Shown one piece after another: positions 18,676-26,782 of a stretch of DNA of 64,000 nt. Numbering within the stretch: the first letter of the stretch is position 1; each line of letters begins with the position of its first letter. Location of the stretch: NCBI GenBank assembly GCA_947503175.1, contig CANNCO010000001.1, positions 1,240,001-1,304,000 of the forward strand, in the 5' to 3' direction. Source of the stretch: an uncultured Paracoccaceae bacterium (GTDB lineage: Bacteria; Pseudomonadota; Alphaproteobacteria; Rhodobacterales; Rhodobacteraceae). Below the pieces are notes generated by a model. That model saw only the letters and a list, made by a program, of their open reading frames with translations, searched no databases and was not told the DNA's origin. Made by a program: the position numbers and the translations under genes.

Positions 18676-19887
18676 TCAGGCGGGCCTTCTTACCGTTATC
18701 TGTGTCACGTCGCAGTTTCGGCTGTGAAACGCGCTCGCGCAAGAGGTCAGGTACATATTCCACATGCGCCGGAAACGGTCGTCGAATCCCATGGCCGAAA
18801 TCTCGGCCCAGCGGGCATTGAAGCTGTCATGCCAACGGCGCAGGGTCTGAGAATAGCTTTCGGCGAACTCGATGGATCCGGCAACGTCCAGCCCCGCGCG
18901 CCGCACCTCGTCGCGCAAGACGGCGGGGGATGGCAGCATACCGCCCGGAAAGATGAATTTCTGAATGAAATCAACGCCCTTTCTATAAGCATCCCAGCGT
19001 TCGTCGGCGATGGTAATGATCTGAAGCGTCGCGGCGCGACCGGGTTTCAGACAGGATTTCAGCGTCTCGAAATAGGTGGGCCAGTATTTCTGCCCCACCG
19101 CCTCGAACATCTCGATCGAGGCCACCCCGTCATACGTGCCTTTTTCGTCACGGTAGTCCTGCAATTTGATCTCGACCCTGTCCGACAGGCCCGCGCGGGC
19201 CATCCGTTCGACCGCGTAATCGCGCTGTTCGGTGCTGATCGTAAGACCGGTGACCTTAAGACCGCGTTGACCGGCGGCATATTCGGCAAATCCGCCCCAG
19301 CCGCAGCCGATCTCCAGCACGTGATCGCCCTCGCCCACGCCCATCTGGTCGACCATCGCCGCGTATTTCTGTTCCTGTGCCTTCTCAAGGCTTTCCTGAC
19401 CGGTTTGAAAGTAGGCCGAGGAATAGGTCATCGTATCGTCCAGCCAGAGGCCGTAGAAATCGTTGCCCAGATCGTAGTGATAGGAGATGTTCTTGGGTGC
19501 CTGACCGCGCGAGTTCGATTGCAGCCAGAACCGCATCCGTTCATAAGCGCGCACCAGTCCCATGCCGGGAAACCCGCCATATATGTCGTCATTGTCCTGA
19601 TTGAGGAGGTCCATGAAGGATTGCAGGTCGGGCGTCGACCACCAACCGTCCAGATAGGCCTCGGAAAACCCCAGATCGCCCTCGCGGATCAGCCGCGAAA
19701 ACAGATCGTCGTTGTGAACCACGACTTCAGCCACCGGGCCCGGATGCTTGCCGTCGACCCGGAACCGCCGGCCGTCATCCAGAACGATGTCCAGACGCCC
19801 GTTCTTGAGGTTTCGCGATGTATCGAAGACAGGCGCGAAGTAGCGCGGCAGGTTGGCCTGCCCCTTGGTTGTTGTCAGTACGGTCAT
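18676..19887 (-). CDS. cfa: Cyclopropane-fatty-acyl-phospholipid synthase family methyltransferase
   Basis: The 403-residue protein has an N-terminal lipid-binding region and a SAM-binding core with LEIGCGWGGFAEYA at about residue 195, followed by the family's YRDEKGTYDGVASIEMFEAV and KFIFPGGMLPS segments. It would transfer a methyl (methylene) group from SAM to unsaturated acyl chains in membrane phospholipids, hardening the membrane against acid or oxidative stress. trgA begins 3 bp after its stop, and the photolyase gene ends 73 bp upstream, so it is probably part of the same stress-related transcript. Confidence 0.92.
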   Translation of the reverse strand: MTVLTTTKGQANLPRYFAPVFDTSRNLKNGRLDIVLDDGRRFRVDGKHPGPVAEVVVHNDDLFSRLIREGDLGFSEAYLDGWWSTPDLQSFMDLLNQDNDDIYGGFPGMGLVRAYERMRFWLQSNSRGQAPKNISYHYDLGNDFYGLWLDDTMTYSSAYFQTGQESLEKAQEQKYAAMVDQMGVGEGDHVLEIGCGWGGFAEYAAGQRGLKVTGLTISTEQRDYAVERMARAGLSDRVEIKLQDYRDEKGTYDGVASIEMFEAVGQKYWPTYFETLKSCLKPGRAATLQIITIADERWDAYRKGVDFIQKFIFPGGMLPSPAVLRDEVRRAGLDVAGSIEFAESYSQTLRRWHDSFNARWAEISAMGFDDRFRRMWNMYLTSCASAFHSRNCDVTQITVRRPA

Positions 19888-19960
19888 ATCACTCCCCAGA
19901 CCCCTGCCGTCAGATTAACCTTTGTCGCGGGCCGCAAACAACGGGATTTGTTCATTTTCC

Positions 19961-21376
19961 TCAGAAACCCCGGTTCTGATAGGCGTCGAGTGCCCGGGCG
20001 CGCCCCTCTTCGGCCGTCACCACCGGTGCCGGATAGTCGGCATCGGGCGAGAGCGCCCAGGATTTGGGGACGGCATCGAAGTAGCTCAGGGCCTCGGGCG
20101 CCGGGTTCGACTTGCCTTCGGCGATCCAGCGGTCGGCATAGGCGCGATCGGAGTCGAACTTGTCAAGCTGGCTGACCGGGTTGAAGACGCGGAAATAAGG
20201 CGTCGCATCCGGCCCCGAGCCTGCCGACCATTGCCATCCCATGGCGTTCGACGCCGGATCCCAGTCGATCAGGCAATCGGCGAACCAATCCAGCCCGATT
20301 TTCCAATGGCACATCAGATGCTTGGTCAGGTAACTTGCCACGATCATCCGGGCGCGGTTGTGCATGTAGCCCGTCACATAAAGCTCACGCATCGCCGCGT
20401 CGACAAAGCGGATGCCGGTGCGCCCCTCTTTCCACGCCTTCACCTCGGCGCGGCGCTCGTCTTCGTTCCAGGGGAACGCATCCCATTCCTCGCGCCAGTT
20501 GCCGCTGGTGATGTGCGGGGTGTGGTAGACAAGGTGATAGGCGAACTCGCGCCAGACCAGCTCCTTCAGAAAGGTCTCGGCCCCCGGTTTGCCTTCTTGT
20601 AGCGCCCGAAGCCCCGCGTGCCAGCACGAACGCGGAGAGATTTCGCCATGGGTCAGGTTTTCGGACAGGCGCGACGTGCCGGTGATCCCGGGGATATCGC
20701 GCGCCGAGGCATAATCGGCGATCTTGCTGCCGGTGAACTGCGCAAGACGTCCGGAGGCCGCAGCCTCGCCGATGTTCAGATGCGGGCGCACGATCTCTGC
20801 GCCCCGCCGCATCGCGCGGGCAAGGTTCCAGTCGGCGGGGTCGTCGCTGGCAGGCCATGTGCCGGGTGCTGCAAGCTCCTTCACGGCGGGCAATGGCGCG
20901 GGCACGTCGCGATCCTTCACCGATTTCCAGAACGGCGTGTAAACCTTGTAGAACGCGCCGGTTTTCGTCTCGACCTCCCACGGTTCGAACATGATGTGGC
21001 CGGCGAAACTGCGCGCCTCGATCCCGTCCTCGCCCAGCGCCGACTTGACGGCCTTGTCGCGGGCAATGCTGTCGGGATCGTAGAGACGCGACCACCATAC
21101 GGCGGTCGCCCCCGTCTCGCCGATCAGGTCGCGCAGGGTGTCAAGCGCCCTGCCCCGGCGAAAGATCAGCCGCGACCCGATGTCTCTCAGCGCCTCGCCG
21201 AACGCCTCGGCCCCGAGGCCCAGCCGCCAGCGGGGACACGCCCCGTGATTGTCGGCCACCTCGTCTAGAATGAAAACCGGAATGACTGTACAGCCGCTCT
21301 CCGCCGCCGCCGTCAGACCGGGGTTATCGCCCAGACGGAAATCCCGCCGGACCCAATAGAGAATTATGCCGCTCAT
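19961..21376 (-). CDS. phr: Deoxyribodipyrimidine photolyase
   Basis: A 471-residue class I CPD photolyase. The N-terminal alpha/beta domain begins ILYWVRRDFRLGDNPGL, a hallmark, and the C-terminal FAD domain carries RFVDAAMRELYVTGYMHNR and the WQWSAGSGPDATPYFRVFNP pattern. It repairs cyclobutane pyrimidine dimers in light, using FADH- and an antenna pigment. The gene follows the class V aminotransferase by 14 bp and precedes cfa by 73 bp. The full length and all motifs indicate a working enzyme. Confidence 0.96.
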   Translation of the reverse strand: MSGIILYWVRRDFRLGDNPGLTAAAESGCTVIPVFILDEVADNHGACPRWRLGLGAEAFGEALRDIGSRLIFRRGRALDTLRDLIGETGATAVWWSRLYDPDSIARDKAVKSALGEDGIEARSFAGHIMFEPWEVETKTGAFYKVYTPFWKSVKDRDVPAPLPAVKELAAPGTWPASDDPADWNLARAMRRGAEIVRPHLNIGEAAASGRLAQFTGSKIADYASARDIPGITGTSRLSENLTHGEISPRSCWHAGLRALQEGKPGAETFLKELVWREFAYHLVYHTPHITSGNWREEWDAFPWNEDERRAEVKAWKEGRTGIRFVDAAMRELYVTGYMHNRARMIVASYLTKHLMCHWKIGLDWFADCLIDWDPASNAMGWQWSAGSGPDATPYFRVFNPVSQLDKFDSDRAYADRWIAEGKSNPAPEALSYFDAVPKSWALSPDADYPAPVVTAEEGRARALDAYQNRGF

Positions 21377-21390
21377 CGCCTGCCTTCGTC

Positions 21391-22614
21391 TTACAAGACG
21401 TGATCTAGGGCGCGGATCAGCCGGTCAACCTCCTTGCGGCGCGTGTAATGGACAAAACTGACGCGCAAAACGCCGCGGTTCATATCGACGCCCAAGGCTT
21501 CGAGCGCGCGGACGGCGTAAAAGTCGCCGCCATCCGCCATGACCCCCTCTTTCGCGAGCTTTCGGGCCAGCTCAAGCCCGGGGCTTTGGGTCTCGATCGC
21601 GATTGTCGGCGCGCGGTGCTTGGCTTTGCGCGGCCCCAGGAGGCGGATGTCGTTGCGCTGGCGCAGGTACTTCAGAAGCGGCTTCTGAAGCTTGGTCTCG
21701 CGTTTGCGCATCAGGTCGTGAACGCGGGACGCGCGGGCCAGCGCCGTGCCGTTCTTGCCGCCGTGATGGGCGTCGAGCGCGTCGATATAGTCGGCAATCC
21801 CCGCGCAGGCGGCAATCTGGGCATGATCGGGACCGGCGGGCGTGAACCGCTTGGTCAGAACATCGGCGTTGAAATAATGCCCCTGCTCCGGCAAAGCCTC
21901 GGCCAGATCGCGGCGGATCGTCATCAGGCCCTGATGCGGCCCATAGGTCTTGTAGGTCGAGAAAAGGTAGATATCGGCCCCCAGCGACGGCACATCCGGA
22001 AGCCCGTGGGGCGCATAGCTGACCCCGTCGACACAGGTGACCGCACCGGCCTCGTGGGCGATGGCGCTGATCAGCGCGACATCGTTGATCTCGCCGATCA
22101 CGTTCGAGCAATGGGGGAAGCAGACAAGGCGCACCTTGTCGTCCAGAAGGTTCGCCAGATCGCGCGGATCAAGATGGCCGGTATCGGGATCAAGCTTCCA
22201 TTCGCGCACTTCGACCCCTTCCCAGGTCAGCCTGCGCCACGGCCCGGAATTGGCCTCGTGATCCTGATCGGTGACGATGATCGCGTGGCCGGGGCCCAAC
22301 GCCTCGCGGAAGGCCTGTGACAGGGTGTATGTGTTGGCGGTGGTCGAGGGCCCGAAATGCAGCTCGTCTTCGCCCACCCCCAGCATGGCCGACAGACGCG
22401 ACCGCGCCTCGTCCATCTCGGCCCCGGCCAGTTGCGCGGGCGCCGACGGCGCATAGGGCTGAACCTTGCGCTGCCGGTAGAACCGGGTCAGGCGGTCAAT
22501 CACCGGCGCACAGGCATAGGACCCGGCGGCATTGTCGAAATGCGCCAGCTTTCTGAGCGACGGCTCGGAAAACGCGGGGAACTGCGCCCGCACGAACTTG
22601 GTATCCAGTTTCAT
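21391..22614 (-). CDS. Class V aminotransferase, cysteine-desulfurase-like
   Basis: A 407-residue PLP protein. The Schiff-base lysine is K222 in FSTYKTYGPHQG, and GPSTTANTYTLSQ near residue 88 forms the phosphate-binding part. The pattern fits the cysteine-desulfurase-like subgroup of class V aminotransferases (sometimes labelled CsdA-like) rather than IscS or SufS, whose K region and active-site Cys loop differ. Its substrate is uncertain. It is the first gene of the minus-strand run that continues through phr, cfa, trgAB, cysK, mscS and alaX; the BCCT gene starts on the other strand 312 bp away. Confidence 0.85.
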   Translation of the reverse strand: MKLDTKFVRAQFPAFSEPSLRKLAHFDNAAGSYACAPVIDRLTRFYRQRKVQPYAPSAPAQLAGAEMDEARSRLSAMLGVGEDELHFGPSTTANTYTLSQAFREALGPGHAIIVTDQDHEANSGPWRRLTWEGVEVREWKLDPDTGHLDPRDLANLLDDKVRLVCFPHCSNVIGEINDVALISAIAHEAGAVTCVDGVSYAPHGLPDVPSLGADIYLFSTYKTYGPHQGLMTIRRDLAEALPEQGHYFNADVLTKRFTPAGPDHAQIAACAGIADYIDALDAHHGGKNGTALARASRVHDLMRKRETKLQKPLLKYLRQRNDIRLLGPRKAKHRAPTIAIETQSPGLELARKLAKEGVMADGGDFYAVRALEALGVDMNRGVLRVSFVHYTRRKEVDRLIRALDHVL

Positions 22615-22926
22615 GACGGGCGAGAGTGGCGGCGAAGCCCGGCAGGGTCAAGCGCCCGGATACGGCTGCGATGGGGTAAAATCGCGCGATTTCGTAGTGG
22701 AATGCCGCCGTAAGACATGGCCTTTCGGCCCCTCACCCCACAACCCCGAGTGGTCCGAAAAGGTCGTTTTGAAGCTCTGGACCGTCCATAAACAGCAATA
22801 ATGGGCCCAGAACTGTGTCATTGTACTGTTACAGGGATGCGCACCGCAGATGGTCAGAGCACGCATAACGTGCCGGGTAATTCTTGTCTGCGGTCTTAAA
22901 TCCCTGCGCAACAAGGACAGGGAATT
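22615..22926. other. Divergent intergenic region between the aminotransferase and BCCT genes
   Basis: This 312-bp gap must hold the promoters of the long minus-strand run and of the BCCT gene. A good ribosome-binding site (AAGGACAGGGA) precedes the BCCT ATG. I could not assign a -35/-10 pair or an operator with confidence. Confidence 0.55.
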
Positions 22927-24759
22927 ATGGCTATCAAACCTCCTTTCACGGCTCTCGATATCAAGAGAGCCGACGGTGGATTCTATCATGGCAACAGCGT
23001 GCCGATCGCGCTTTTGTCGAAGTCGATCATGGTGGGCCTCGTCATCTGGGCGCTGGTCTGGCCCGGCAATGCGAACTCGACCCTCGGCAGTTGGAACGGG
23101 CGTCTTCTGGAAAATTTCAACAGTTTCTACATCATCATTGTCGGGGCTTTCGTCGTCCTGCTGGCCGTCATCGCTGTTCTGCCGTCGACCGGACGCAGAA
23201 TCATGGGGCGGCCCGGGGAAAAACCCGAGTTCTCGAATTTTTCCTGGTTTTCCATGATGTTCGGTGCCGGTCTTGGTGTCGGCCTTATGGTCTTTGCGAC
23301 GGCTGAACCCTTGGGCTTATGGGGATCGAACCCCGTTGTTCTTGCAGGTGATGTCGCACCGAATACCGAAGAGTCGCTGCAATCGGCCTATCGCTATACA
23401 TTCGCCCATTACGGCTTTCACGCATGGGCGATCTATGTGGTAACGGGGCTGTCGCTGGCCTATTACGCCTATACCCGCGACATGCCGCTGACGATCCGCT
23501 CGGCCCTGACGCCCTTGTTCGGCAAACTGATGAACGGCTTTCTGGGCCATGTGGTCGATGTTCTCGGGGTCGTTGCAACCATTCTGGGCGTCAGCGTCAC
23601 GATCGGGTTCGGCGTCAGCCAGTTCATCGACGGTCTCTATTCCATCACCGGGATGGAGTGGATGATGAACATGTCCGGCGACGCGCCCGCCCCCAACAAG
23701 GTGGGCCTGATCGCCGGTCTCGCGATGATCATGGCGCTGTCGATCCTGTCGGCGGTCTCGGGCGTGGGGCGCGGGGTGAAATACCTGTCGAACCTGAACC
23801 TCGTCCTGTCGATCATCCTCCTGGGAACTTTCATCATCTTCGGTTCGTTCCTGTTCGCCATGACGACCTATGCGACGGCGCTGATCGATTACCTTCTGAA
23901 CTTCTTCTCGATCAGCTTCGGTGCCTATGGCCCGCAATCGGGCGCGGCATTCGCCGCCGCCCTGCCCGACGCCGCAGTCCCCTTTGCCGACGCATTGCGC
24001 GGCGGGGCCACCAATGCCTGGGGATCGTTCGAAGGGTTCAAGGCGGGCCTCGAAGGCGAGGCCGCGGCCCTGCCCGACGACGTTCTGCAGGCGGCCTATG
24101 CCGCAGGCGAGGCCGGGCGTCAGTTCGGCTGGCAGTCGGGCTGGACGACCTTCTACTGGGCGTGGTGGATCGCGTTCTCGCCCTTCGTGGGGCTGTTCCT
24201 CGCCCGCATCTCGAAGGGCCGTTCGGTGCGCGAGTTCATCCTGGGCTGCGTGGTTGCCCCGGCGCTAGTCTGTTTCGCATGGATGACCATCCTCGGCGGC
24301 ACTGCGATCGATCTGGAACTGACCGGCGGCGCGGAGGGTGCGATCATCGGAGCGTCCAACACCGCGAAGCTGTTCGTCACGCTGGGCGAAATGATCTCGG
24401 GCGGTTTCCTGACCGGGATCACCATCATGTGCGTGGTCCTGATCCTGACCTTCCTCGTCACCTCGGCAGACTCGGGCATCCTTGTGATGAACACGATCAT
24501 GTCGGGCGGCGATCAGGAAACCGGGATCAAGCACCGCATCGTCTGGGGGATCATCCTGACGCTGGTGATCGGCACCCTGCTGATCGCGGGCGGGACGGAT
24601 GGCGACGCCCTTGGCGCGCTGCGAAACGCGATGATCATCGGCGCCCTGCCGTTTACCATCGTGATGGGGCTTATGTGCCTCGCGCTGATCAAGGCGCTTT
24701 ACCGTGACGGGCTGCGTGAAAAGCACGGATTGGCCCCGGAGACCCAAGCGGCCGAATAG
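22927..24759 (+). CDS. BCCT-family (betaine/carnitine/choline) transporter
   Basis: A 610-residue inner-membrane carrier with about 12 helices. The BCCT signature is seen as GWTTFYWAWWIAFSPFVG and LARISKGRSVREF near residues 405-440, and FSMMFGAGLGVGLMVFATAEP near 100-120 is the conserved first signature. BCCT proteins take up quaternary ammonium or sulfonium solutes (betaine, choline, carnitine or DMSP) with Na+ or H+. The gene converges on acuI, an acrylyl-CoA reductase of DMSP breakdown, and they share a terminator, so DMSP or betaine is a reasonable guess for the substrate; this is inference from position. Confidence 0.93.
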   Translation: MAIKPPFTALDIKRADGGFYHGNSVPIALLSKSIMVGLVIWALVWPGNANSTLGSWNGRLLENFNSFYIIIVGAFVVLLAVIAVLPSTGRRIMGRPGEKPEFSNFSWFSMMFGAGLGVGLMVFATAEPLGLWGSNPVVLAGDVAPNTEESLQSAYRYTFAHYGFHAWAIYVVTGLSLAYYAYTRDMPLTIRSALTPLFGKLMNGFLGHVVDVLGVVATILGVSVTIGFGVSQFIDGLYSITGMEWMMNMSGDAPAPNKVGLIAGLAMIMALSILSAVSGVGRGVKYLSNLNLVLSIILLGTFIIFGSFLFAMTTYATALIDYLLNFFSISFGAYGPQSGAAFAAALPDAAVPFADALRGGATNAWGSFEGFKAGLEGEAAALPDDVLQAAYAAGEAGRQFGWQSGWTTFYWAWWIAFSPFVGLFLARISKGRSVREFILGCVVAPALVCFAWMTILGGTAIDLELTGGAEGAIIGASNTAKLFVTLGEMISGGFLTGITIMCVVLILTFLVTSADSGILVMNTIMSGGDQETGIKHRIVWGIILTLVIGTLLIAGGTDGDALGALRNAMIIGALPFTIVMGLMCLALIKALYRDGLREKHGLAPETQAAE

Positions 24760-24780
24760 GCGCAATGCGATGAAAAGAAG

Positions 24781-24808
24781 AAGGCCCCGGAGTTTTCCGG
24801 GGCCTTTT
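24781..24808. terminator. Strong bidirectional terminator between BCCT and acuI genes
   Basis: A 10-bp perfect stem (AAGGCCCCGG / CCGGGGCCTT) with loop AGTTTT. T-runs occur on the 3' side of both strands (TTTT on plus; complement of AAGAAGAA on minus), so it can stop both convergent genes. Confidence 0.88.
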
Positions 24809-24822
24809 AGTGTCTGTCGAGA

Positions 24823-25812
24823 TCAGGCGTTGACGTCGACGACGGCCCTACCCTTGACCTGACCTTTCAGAATGGCTGCCCCGAGATCCGGCAGATCGGC
24901 CAGCGTGGCGGGTTGGATCATCGCCTCAAGCTTCTGCATCGGCAGGTCGCGGGCCACACGCTCCCAGGCGCGCAGGCGGTTCTCGTAGGGCTGCATCACG
25001 CTGTCGATACCCAGAAGGTTCACGCCGCGCAGCAGGAACGGGATCACGGTCGCCGGCAAACCGGCACCGCCCGCCAGCCCCACCGCGGCGACGGATGCGC
25101 CATAGCGCATCTGCCCCAGCACCCGGGCCAGCATCGCGCCGCCCACGGCATCGACACAGCCCGCCCATGTCTCGGCCTCAAGCGGGCGCTTGACGGTTTC
25201 GGCAAGCTCTTCGCGGGGAACAACCTGCGTCGCCCCCAGATCGCGCAGGTAGGCTTCGGTTTCGGGGCGTCCGGTGACGCCTGCCACCTCGTGTCCCAGA
25301 TTGGCGAGGATCGCCGTGGCGACCGAACCGACGCCGCCCGCGGCACCGGTGACAAGCACCGGTCCGGCCCCGGGTTTCAACCCGTGATCTTCCAGCGCCA
25401 TGACGGCCAGCATCGCGGTGAAACCGGCTGTGCCCACGGCCATCGCGGCGTGTGTGGTCAGGCCCTCGGGCAGCGGCACCAGCCAATCCGCCTTGACCCG
25501 CGCCTTTTGCGCATAACCACCCCAATGGGCCTCGCCCACACGCCAGCCGGTCAGAACGACCTTGTCACCGGGCTTGTAGCGGTCGTCCTGCGAGGTCTCG
25601 ACCGTGCCCGCAAAATCGATGCCGGGCACATGGGGGTAATTGCGCACAAGGCCGCCCCCCGGCCCGATGCAAAGCCCGTCCTTGTAATTGACCGTCGAGT
25701 ACTCGACCGCGACGGTCACATCGCCCTCGGGCAGCCTGTCCTCCGAGAGATCCTGAACCGAAGCGTGGGTTTTCCCCTCACCGTCTTTCTCGACCAGCAA
25801 TGCCTTGAACAT
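24823..25812 (-). CDS. acuI: Acrylyl-CoA reductase (NADPH), AcuI-type medium-chain dehydrogenase
   Basis: A 329-residue zinc-free MDR protein of the YhdH/AcuI group. Features are STVNYKDGLCI at residues 39-49, PGIDFAGTV near 63-71, and the NADP loop VLVTGAAGGVGSVA near 153-166. AcuI reduces the toxic acrylyl-CoA formed from DMSP or 3-hydroxypropionate to propionyl-CoA and is widespread in Roseobacters, where it often lies by dmdA or dddL. Neither is in this window; the nearest relevant partner is the convergent BCCT transporter. The assignment to AcuI rather than a generic quinone reductase rests on overall pattern and taxon. Confidence 0.82.
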   Translation of the reverse strand: MFKALLVEKDGEGKTHASVQDLSEDRLPEGDVTVAVEYSTVNYKDGLCIGPGGGLVRNYPHVPGIDFAGTVETSQDDRYKPGDKVVLTGWRVGEAHWGGYAQKARVKADWLVPLPEGLTTHAAMAVGTAGFTAMLAVMALEDHGLKPGAGPVLVTGAAGGVGSVATAILANLGHEVAGVTGRPETEAYLRDLGATQVVPREELAETVKRPLEAETWAGCVDAVGGAMLARVLGQMRYGASVAAVGLAGGAGLPATVIPFLLRGVNLLGIDSVMQPYENRLRAWERVARDLPMQKLEAMIQPATLADLPDLGAAILKGQVKGRAVVDVNA

Positions 25813-26211
25813 GTCACTCTCCCGGTTGTCGCGGCGTCACACCCGCGTTGCCGGTTCTCTGGCAGAAGCGCAGACACGTCAAGCAGATCGGGCGGATCGG
25901 GCGTTGCGAACCACGCCCGATCCCCGCGCGCAAGCGACGAGGCAGACGCGACCACGAACAGGATCGTGACCCTGACAGCGGTGCGTGATCTTGGGACGGC
26001 GCTTTCCGCCCATGAGTCTCGGTAGTTCAACTCAGAAAACCCCGCCCGTTCCGCTGTATAGGCTGTCGCAATACGTACTCACGTTGGGAGGCTCGTTTGC
26101 AGCCTTGGCCGGTCGCCCGGTCAAAGCGCGAACTTCCCTTTCTTCCCAAAAGACTGGCATGTCGGCTTTGAGCCCCAAGTGCTGAACGCTGCAAGATGTT
26201 CGAATGGCCGC
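25813..26211. other. 399-bp gap upstream of acuI
   Basis: No gene is evident. It should contain the acuI promoter; it holds a strong hairpin (25894-25923) and the 15-mer GTCGGCTTTGAGCCC (26161-26175) also seen at 11826-11840. The rest is unassigned. Confidence 0.5.
25894..25923. repeat. Perfect 11-bp inverted repeat upstream of acuI
   Basis: GGATCGGGCGT and ACGCCCGATCC flank an 8-base loop. It lies 82 bp before the acuI start, with no T-run on either side, so it may be an operator or an RNA leader hairpin rather than a terminator. Confidence 0.55.
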
Positions 26212-26682
26212 TTAGCCGATGGCGGACGGTTCAACGGCAGTGGTTTCCTTATAGGTCTCAACCGCAAACAGCGTCGTGTAGCGCGCCACGTCTGGGTCGC
26301 TATCAAAAAGCCGATCACAAAGTCCCTGATACTCTTCCATATCGGTGAAATGGCCGATCAGAACCGCGTCAAGCTCACCTGTCACGCCATAGGCTTGCGT
26401 GATTGCTGGTTCTTCTGAGATGCGGGATGAGAAAGAGGTCCGCAGGTCTTTTGTGTGGTTCCGGGTTGTGACTGTTATGATCGCTCGGATACCCCGCCCG
26501 AGTTTGACAGGATCGGCCAGATAGACACAGTTTATGAGCACCCCGGCGCGGCGTAGCTCGGCGACGCGCCGCAGACAGGTCGATGGTGTTGACCCGACCG
26601 CCTCCGCCAGTTCTGCCTTCGTCAGGGAGCCGTCCGCTTGAAGAGCAGCGACGATCCGAAGATCCAGAGCATCCATGGTCAT
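26212..26682 (-). CDS. Lrp/AsnC-family transcriptional regulator
   Basis: Read from ATG 26682 the protein has 156 residues, the usual Lrp length; a GGAAGGCGG ribosome-binding site supports this start, while the longer frame up to 26829 has no support. The N-terminal HTH is DLRIVAALQADGSLTKAELA plus VGSTPSTCLRRVAEL, and the C-terminal RAM domain follows with the pattern VTGELDAVLIGHFTDMEEY. Lrp-type proteins sense amino acids. The gene is divergent from an EamA exporter across 100 bp that contain a palindrome, so it most likely controls that exporter. Confidence 0.92.
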   Translation of the reverse strand: MTMDALDLRIVAALQADGSLTKAELAEAVGSTPSTCLRRVAELRRAGVLINCVYLADPVKLGRGIRAIITVTTRNHTKDLRTSFSSRISEEPAITQAYGVTGELDAVLIGHFTDMEEYQGLCDRLFDSDPDVARYTTLFAVETYKETTAVEPSAIG

Positions 26683-26748
26683 GTCCGCCTTCCGTGGTCC
26701 ATAACTCCAAAATATCGGAGATTTTGACCACACTTTCCATTGCTTTCG

Positions 26749-26762
26749 TCGTAGGTCTACGA
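26749..26762. promoter_or_regulatory. Candidate Lrp operator between the regulator and the EamA exporter
   Basis: TCGTAG-GT-CTACGA is a perfect 6-2-6 palindrome, 20 bp before the ATG of the exporter and 67 bp from the regulator's start. Lrp-type regulators bind imperfect palindromes in such divergent gaps. This is a positional inference. Confidence 0.4.
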
Positions 26763-26782
26763 AAAAGCGACGGAACCTCGAC

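Noticed and set aside
18244-20175. Plus-strand open frame of about 640 codons opposite trgA and cfa
   Set aside because: It spans two well-supported minus-strand genes and has no recognisable domain.
11826-26175. Shared 15-mer GTCGGCTTTGAGCCC in two intergenic gaps as a dispersed repeat
   Set aside because: A 15-base match is expected by chance about once or twice in 64 kb of this composition, and flanking similarity is weak; kept only as a note in the gap entries.
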